Positions 59,372-64,000 of a DNA stretch of 64,000 nt are shown in pieces; positions within the stretch are counted from its first letter, which is position 1, and the number at the start of each line of letters is the position of its first letter. Origin of the DNA: Domibacillus tundrae. GTDB taxonomy: Bacteria; Bacillota; Bacilli; Bacillales; Domibacillaceae. The position numbers and the translations under genes were made by a program. The stretch covers positions 1-64,000 of the forward strand of contig NZ_LAJA01000011.1 of assembly GCF_000970675.1 (NCBI RefSeq). The letters run 5' to 3'. The notes below the pieces were generated by a model. That model had not been told where the DNA came from. It ran no database searches and was given only the letters and a program-made list of their open reading frames with translations.

Positions 59372-60511
59372 TTACTTCTTCAAAATATTCACAATAACAT
59401 TAACCGCTTTTTCGATTTCTTCCTCTGTGACATTCAAAGGTGGGAGGAGGCGAATGACGTGTGTGCCCGCTGTTAAAATGAGCAGATTTTGTTCTCGCGC
59501 TTTCGCTAGAAACGGTCCTGCTTCTTCATTCAGCTCAATGCCGACCATTAATCCTTTTCCTTTGAGCTTTTTAAAAATCGTTTCTTCTTTTAACACTTCA
59601 TTTAATAAATAACGAAGCTTATCACCTTTTTTCGTCACATCTGTTAAAAAAGAGTCATCGAAAATCGTTGACAATGTTTCTTTCGCCGCGGCGAGCGCGA
59701 CAGGATTTCCGCCGAAAGTTGATCCGTGTGAGCCGGCTGAAAATGCGTCAGAAAGAGAGGCTTTGCCGATGATGGCGCCGAGAGGGAAGCCGCTTGCGAT
59801 CCCTTTTGCGACAGATATGATGTCCGGGTTCAAGCCAATATGCTGAAATGCGAACGGCTTGCCGGTCCGGCCGATTCCCGTTTGAATTTCATCGATAATC
59901 ACGAGAGATCCGTTTTCATGGGCGAGCTTTTCCACTTCTCTTAAGAAATCCACATCGCCTTCATTAATGCCGCCTTCACCTTGAATGACTTCAAACATGA
60001 CCGCAGCCGTGTTGTCATCAATCGCCGCTTTCAGTGAATCAATATCATTCATCGTCACATATTCAAATGATTCCAGCATTGGTCCGAAGCCCGTTTTAAT
60101 TTTATCCTGTCCGGTCGCCGCCATTGTCGCAAACGTGCGTCCGTGGAATGAGTCAATAAATGTAATGACTTTTGAGCGTCCGGTTGATTTGCGTGCGAGC
60201 TTAATGGCCGCTTCATTCGCTTCTGCACCGCTGTTTCCAAAAAAGACGAGGTCCAGTCCGGACGCATCAGTCAGCTGTTTAGCCACGTCTTCCTGCAGCT
60301 CGATCTGAAATAAATTCGACGTATGCCAAAATTGATTCAGCTGTTCCTCGACTGCTTTTTTCACGTTTTCCGGTGCGTGTCCGAGGTTGCATACGCTGAT
60401 ACCTGACGTGAAATCAAGGTATTCTTTACCATCTTTTGCTGTTAGATAGGCACCTTTTGCTTTAATCGGTGTCACGTCCCATCTTGCATACGTAGGGAAT
60501 AAATAGCTCAA
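59372..60511 (-). CDS. argD: Acetylornithine aminotransferase
   Basis: This 379-residue PLP enzyme converts N-acetylglutamate semialdehyde to N-acetylornithine. GNSGAEANEAAIKLAR binds the cofactor phosphate, DEIQTGIGRTG holds the PLP-contacting Asp, and Lys236 (SVAKGIASG) forms the Schiff base. The start is TTG, overlapping the argB stop by four bases, with AGGAGGAAA upstream. Last gene of argCBD. Confidence 0.93.
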   Translation of the reverse strand: MSYLFPTYARWDVTPIKAKGAYLTAKDGKEYLDFTSGISVCNLGHAPENVKKAVEEQLNQFWHTSNLFQIELQEDVAKQLTDASGLDLVFFGNSGAEANEAAIKLARKSTGRSKVITFIDSFHGRTFATMAATGQDKIKTGFGPMLESFEYVTMNDIDSLKAAIDDNTAAVMFEVIQGEGGINEGDVDFLREVEKLAHENGSLVIIDEIQTGIGRTGKPFAFQHIGLNPDIISVAKGIASGFPLGAIIGKASLSDAFSAGSHGSTFGGNPVALAAAKETLSTIFDDSFLTDVTKKGDKLRYLLNEVLKEETIFKKLKGKGLMVGIELNEEAGPFLAKAREQNLLILTAGTHVIRLLPPLNVTEEEIEKAVNVIVNILKK

Positions 60512-61272
60512 TTTGTTTCCTCCTTATTAAATAAAGTACCGTACCACTTTCCGTCTTCATAAAATGGTTTTTTGCCGGAAACGATATGAACGTACCCACA
60601 GCTTTCAAGTGCTTTCAGCGCTGTGTTTACTTTTGGGATCATGCCGCCACTGATCACGCCTGAATTGATCAGCTCGTTTGTTTTAGTGGCGGTTAACGCG
60701 GGAATCAACTCTCCATCTTTGAGTACGCCGGGTACGTCTGTCACCATAAGCAGATGATCAGCAGCTAATGCGTAAGCAGCCGCTCCCGCCGCATGATCCG
60801 CGTTGACGTTTAAGACGGTTCCATTCGGTCCTTTTGCGATTGGTGTCAATACAGGAAGAAGCCCCGCCTGCAGGAAAAGTTCAAGTACTTGTTTATTTAC
60901 AGTCGTCACATCGCCGACAAAACCGAGTTCTTCTTTATTAATAAAGTCGGCCTGCAAGATGCCTTGGTCGCTTGATTGAACGCCAATCGCCGGAATGCCC
61001 TGATCTTCTAAAAGACGGACGAGCTTCCGGTTCATGCTGCCGGACAGCACAAGTTCTGCTGCTTCTAACACTTCTTTTGACGTCACACGAAGACCATTTT
61101 TAAATTCGCTTTTCACATTCATTTTCTCAAGCATCGCATTAATCTCTGGTCCGCCGCCATGAACGAATACGATTTGGTATCCGTCCGCTATGAGCGATTT
61201 CATGCTGGAGAAAAAGCTGTCTGACAGTTCTTTTAAGACGCTGCCGCCGCATTTTACGACTACTGTTTTCAT
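60508..61272 (-). CDS. argB: N-acetylglutamate kinase
   Basis: This 254-residue amino-acid kinase phosphorylates N-acetylglutamate with ATP. KCGGSVL and VHGGGPEINAML bind ATP and substrate; NVNADHAAGAAAYALAAD and SGGMIPKVNTALKAL follow. It is the short form without an arginine-binding N-terminal extension, so arginine feedback at this enzyme is not expected. It starts 12 bases after argC. Confidence 0.95.
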   Translation of the reverse strand: MKTVVVKCGGSVLKELSDSFFSSMKSLIADGYQIVFVHGGGPEINAMLEKMNVKSEFKNGLRVTSKEVLEAAELVLSGSMNRKLVRLLEDQGIPAIGVQSSDQGILQADFINKEELGFVGDVTTVNKQVLELFLQAGLLPVLTPIAKGPNGTVLNVNADHAAGAAAYALAADHLLMVTDVPGVLKDGELIPALTATKTNELINSGVISGGMIPKVNTALKALESCGYVHIVSGKKPFYEDGKWYGTLFNKEETN

Positions 61273-61284
61273 AGATTCTCCTCC

Positions 61285-62322
61285 TTATGGGTACATTGGG
61301 AAGCCTTTTAGTCCCGCTGTTTCGTCAAACCCAAACATAATATTCGCATTTTGAATGGCTTGTCCTGCCGCGCCTTTCACAAGATTGTCAATAACAGAAA
61401 CGATCACAAGACGATTCGTGCGTGTATCAACATCAACCGAAATATCACAGAAATTCGAGCCGGCCACTTCTTTAATACCAGGGAATTGTTTCGATGGACG
61501 GACACGGACGAATGGATCATTTTTGTATGTGTCCGCGTAAAGAGCATGAACCTCTTCAGTTGTCATCTCGTTTGCAAGTGGCGCGTACATCGTTGCCATA
61601 ATACCGCGTGAAACCGGCAAAAGGTGCGTTGAAAACGTGATTGGCGCGACCTCTTCATTCCACCAGGAAAGCTGCTGTTCAATTTCTGGAATATGCTGAT
61701 GCTCATTTACTTTATAAATACGGAAGTTATCGTTCATTTCTGCAAAGTGAACGAGCGGTGACAGGCCGCGTCCGGCTCCGGACACACCTGATTTTGCGTC
61801 GATAATAATGTTTTTTACATCAATGACACCGTTTTTCACAGCGGGTGCGAGTCCTAAAAGTGCCGCTGTCGGGTAGCAGCCCGGGTTGGACAATACTTTG
61901 GCTGATTTTATATTTTCCCGGTTCCATTCAGTCAGTCCGTATACCGCATCTGCAATAAACTCTTTTGGAGCGGGCTCTTTTTTATACCACTTTTTATAAT
62001 CTTCTGTTTCTTTCAGACGGAGATCGCCGGACAAGTCCACCACTTTGGCGTGGCCGCCGGCAAGCTGTGGCGCAAGAGCAGCGGCTGCGCCAGAAGGAAC
62101 GGCCAAAAAGACAATATCTGATTCTTGTTTGATCACTTCTGTATCAATTTTAGTAAGTGGAAGCGGACAAATGTCTGCCAAGTGGGGATATTCATCTGTG
62201 ACAGGAACACCGTCTTTGCTTGATGAATATACAGCGTGCAGATCAAAGTCAGGATGATTGGATAAAAGACGTATAAGTTCAATACCCCCGTAGCCGGAAG
62301 CACCGATTACTGATGCTTTCAT
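61285..62322 (-). CDS. argC: N-acetyl-gamma-glutamyl-phosphate reductase
   Basis: This 345-residue NADPH-dependent reductase starts with SVIGASGYGGIELIRLL and has catalytic Cys149 in SNPGCYPTAALLGL. First gene of the argC-argB-argD operon on the minus strand. CAAAGGAG precedes the ATG. Confidence 0.96.
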   Translation of the reverse strand: MKASVIGASGYGGIELIRLLSNHPDFDLHAVYSSSKDGVPVTDEYPHLADICPLPLTKIDTEVIKQESDIVFLAVPSGAAAALAPQLAGGHAKVVDLSGDLRLKETEDYKKWYKKEPAPKEFIADAVYGLTEWNRENIKSAKVLSNPGCYPTAALLGLAPAVKNGVIDVKNIIIDAKSGVSGAGRGLSPLVHFAEMNDNFRIYKVNEHQHIPEIEQQLSWWNEEVAPITFSTHLLPVSRGIMATMYAPLANEMTTEEVHALYADTYKNDPFVRVRPSKQFPGIKEVAGSNFCDISVDVDTRTNRLVIVSVIDNLVKGAAGQAIQNANIMFGFDETAGLKGFPMYP

Positions 62323-62329
62323 TGGAAAA

Positions 62330-62380
62330 CTCCTTTGTATTTTTATTTATATTTATTAATAATTATTAAGTTGTATTCTC
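62330..62380 (-). promoter_or_regulatory. AT-rich argC leader, candidate ArgR site
   Basis: This segment is AT-rich and contains repeated TATTTATTA/TAATAATTA units resembling loose ARG boxes of Bacillus. The ArgR consensus is degenerate, so this is only a candidate. Confidence 0.4.
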
Positions 62381-62490
62381 TCATTATAAAATTGTCCTCA
62401 CTTTAAATCAACCGATTTTGTCAAATGCTTTGTTTTTGTGCATAATGGTGGAAGGGGATGTTTTGAAAATCCGTAACGGAGGAACAAAAA

Positions 62491-63054
62491 ATGAATTTGC
62501 AGGAATGGTTTGAAAAAGGACTGACACCTGAGGAGTATATACATGATATGTCGGATCATAAGGGAAATCTTCTCCATGTACTGAAGAATTTTCATTTGTC
62601 CGGTGAAGAAGCTTCGCTCATCACCAAGCTGAGGGAAGCGAATTGGCGTGTCGTTGTATTAACGGAAGACTGGTGTGGTGACGCGATGGTGAATGTGCCG
62701 ATCTTGCTTGCGATAGCGAAAGCAGCGGATATGGATGTCCGGCTTTTGCACCGGGATGAAAATCTTGAGTTGATGGATCAATATTTGACAAATGGCACAT
62801 CACGGGCCATTCCGATTTTTATTTTTATAGATAAAGAGGGACATGAGCAGGCCGTCTGGGGACCACGTGCGCCAGCTGTACAAGAAATGGTAACGAATTA
62901 CCGCTCCTCGCTTCCGCCGCGTGATCATGAAAAATTTGAAGAAAAAAGCCGTGAGATGATTGAAAAGCTGACGGAAACATATCGGACGGACGAATCGATC
63001 TGGCAGGAAATCTACCAGAGCATCAAAACAACGATGGCGGAACGATTATATTAA
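62491..63054 (+). CDS. Thioredoxin-like family protein
   Basis: This 187-residue protein has a thioredoxin-like fold of the Thioredoxin_9 type. The active-site region is VVLTEDWCGDAMVNVP with a single Cys62, so it has one rather than two redox cysteines. cis-Pro region RAIPIFIFID is present. No signal peptide. Function is unknown. AACGGAGGAAC precedes the ATG. Confidence 0.83.
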   Translation: MNLQEWFEKGLTPEEYIHDMSDHKGNLLHVLKNFHLSGEEASLITKLREANWRVVVLTEDWCGDAMVNVPILLAIAKAADMDVRLLHRDENLELMDQYLTNGTSRAIPIFIFIDKEGHEQAVWGPRAPAVQEMVTNYRSSLPPRDHEKFEEKSREMIEKLTETYRTDESIWQEIYQSIKTTMAERLY

Positions 63055-63076
63055 TAGCAGAAAGACTGGGATAAAG

Positions 63077-63994
63077 ATGACGAAACGAGCACGAATTATT
63101 TATAATCCAACATCTGGGCGTGAACTATTCCGCAAGCATTTACCGGAAGCGCTAGAAAAACTTGAAAAAGCCGGTTATGAAACGTCTGCGCATGCGACAA
63201 CGGGTGAAGGCGATGCAACATATGCCGCACGGATCGCAGCGGAACGAAAATTTGACGTTGTGATTGCGGCGGGCGGTGACGGGACATTAAATGAAGTTGT
63301 AAATGGTCTTGCCGGACAAGAGCACCGGCCGAAATTCGGTGTGATTCCAATGGGCACAACGAATGACTTTGCCCGTGCGCTGCACATCCCGCGAGACATT
63401 CAAGGCGCGATTGATGTCATTACAGCTGGCGAAACGATTCCGGTTGATGTCGGACGGATGAATGACCGTTATTTCATTAACATTGCTGGCGGCGGCCGGC
63501 TGACCGAGTTGACGTATGAAGTGCCGAGTAAGCTGAAAACGATGCTGGGCCAGCTGGCGTATTATTTAAAAGGAATTGAAATGCTGCCGTCGATCAAGCC
63601 GACAGATGTGAGGATTGAATATGACGACCGTGTATTTGAAGGTGAATCGCTTTTGTTTTTAATTGGTTTGACGAACTCCGTGGGCGGTTTTGAAAAACTT
63701 GCACCGGATTCATCGGTTAATGACGGGCTGTTTACGCTCATCATCTTGAAAAAAACAAACCTGGCTGAATTTATCCGGATTGTCGGCCTTGCACTGCGAG
63801 GGGATCATTTAAACGATCCACACGTTGTTTACACGAAAGCAAGACGGATTCACGTTCAGTCCAGTCACCCAATGCTCATTAATCTCGATGGTGAACTTGG
63901 CGGGGAAATACCGGCTGATTTTGAAAACTTGTACCGCCATATTGACGTTTTTGCGCCAATAGAAAAGCTTCGTCCACAAGATCGAATTTATTAA
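63077..63994 (+). CDS. dgkB: Diacylglycerol kinase DgkB
   Basis: This 305-residue soluble lipid kinase phosphorylates diacylglycerol, recycling it into phospholipid and lipoteichoic acid metabolism. NPTSGRELF and GGDGTLNEVVNGL (GGDGT at 66-70) are the nucleotide site, and GTTNDFAR the family motif. It corresponds to YerQ of B. subtilis, which follows gatCAB in that genome too. It ends near the window edge. Confidence 0.93.
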   Translation: MTKRARIIYNPTSGRELFRKHLPEALEKLEKAGYETSAHATTGEGDATYAARIAAERKFDVVIAAGGDGTLNEVVNGLAGQEHRPKFGVIPMGTTNDFARALHIPRDIQGAIDVITAGETIPVDVGRMNDRYFINIAGGGRLTELTYEVPSKLKTMLGQLAYYLKGIEMLPSIKPTDVRIEYDDRVFEGESLLFLIGLTNSVGGFEKLAPDSSVNDGLFTLIILKKTNLAEFIRIVGLALRGDHLNDPHVVYTKARRIHVQSSHPMLINLDGELGGEIPADFENLYRHIDVFAPIEKLRPQDRIY

Positions 63995-64000
63995 CACTCA

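Overview
The window comes from a low-to-moderate G+C, Gram-positive, spore-forming member of the Bacillaceae. The evidence is AGGAGG-type ribosome binding sites with frequent GTG/TTG starts, a GntR operator and catabolite-responsive element (cre) of Bacillus type, guanine riboswitches, PurR boxes, a GlcT antiterminator site, and a B. subtilis-like gene order (purEKBCSQLFMNHD, then yerA-yerB-yerC, pcrB-pcrA-ligA-camS, gatCAB, dgkB). I see no rRNA, tRNA, CRISPR array, insertion sequence or prophage. The genus cannot be fixed from the sequence alone.

Layout. (1) 1-4200: gluconate operon gntR-gntK-gntP on the minus strand, with its operator, cre and 3' hairpins. (2) 4200-7960: loosely packed accessory DNA with a GC-rich dispersed repeat, a YitT-family membrane protein, an MFS exporter and a decayed membrane-protein gene. 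(3) 7963-16360: the most interesting block. comB-comA (sulfolactate synthesis) are followed by seven co-directional genes that match the manganese(II) oxidase operon mnxABCDEFG of marine Bacillus spores, ending in a 1214-residue multicopper oxidase. (4) 16449-21634: nrnB, uvsE, an OsmC protein, a thioredoxin-reductase-like flavoprotein, a 51-residue DUF1540 protein and nadE. (5) 22050-42520: purine block, with guaA, riboswitch-controlled pbuG, and the whole pur operon behind PurBoxes and a second guanine riboswitch; glcT-ptsG and two small conserved genes lie between. (6) 42759-53066: yerA-yerB-yerC, pcrB-pcrA-ligA-camS and zupT. (7) 53067-64000: a composite GC-rich repeat, isocitrate lyase, gatCAB, a monoacylglycerol-lipase-like esterase, argC-argB-argD without argJ, a thioredoxin-like protein and dgkB.

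How the parts work together. The pur operon makes IMP and guaA makes GMP; PurR boxes with identical spacing and guanine aptamers put pbuG and purE-purD under shared control. GlcT regulates ptsG by antitermination. The mnx block encodes two related membrane proteins, a SCO-like copper/thiol protein, three small proteins that look like beta-barrel modules, and the oxidase. In characterised relatives MnxE, MnxF and MnxG form the Mn-oxidising complex on the spore surface. Sulfolactate is a known spore solute, so comBA next to mnx suggests a spore-maturation neighbourhood; this is inference.

Two families of intergenic repeats occur in the window. One copy lies inside the pur leader, one between purB and purC, and one composite copy is flanked by direct repeats of a terminator sequence.
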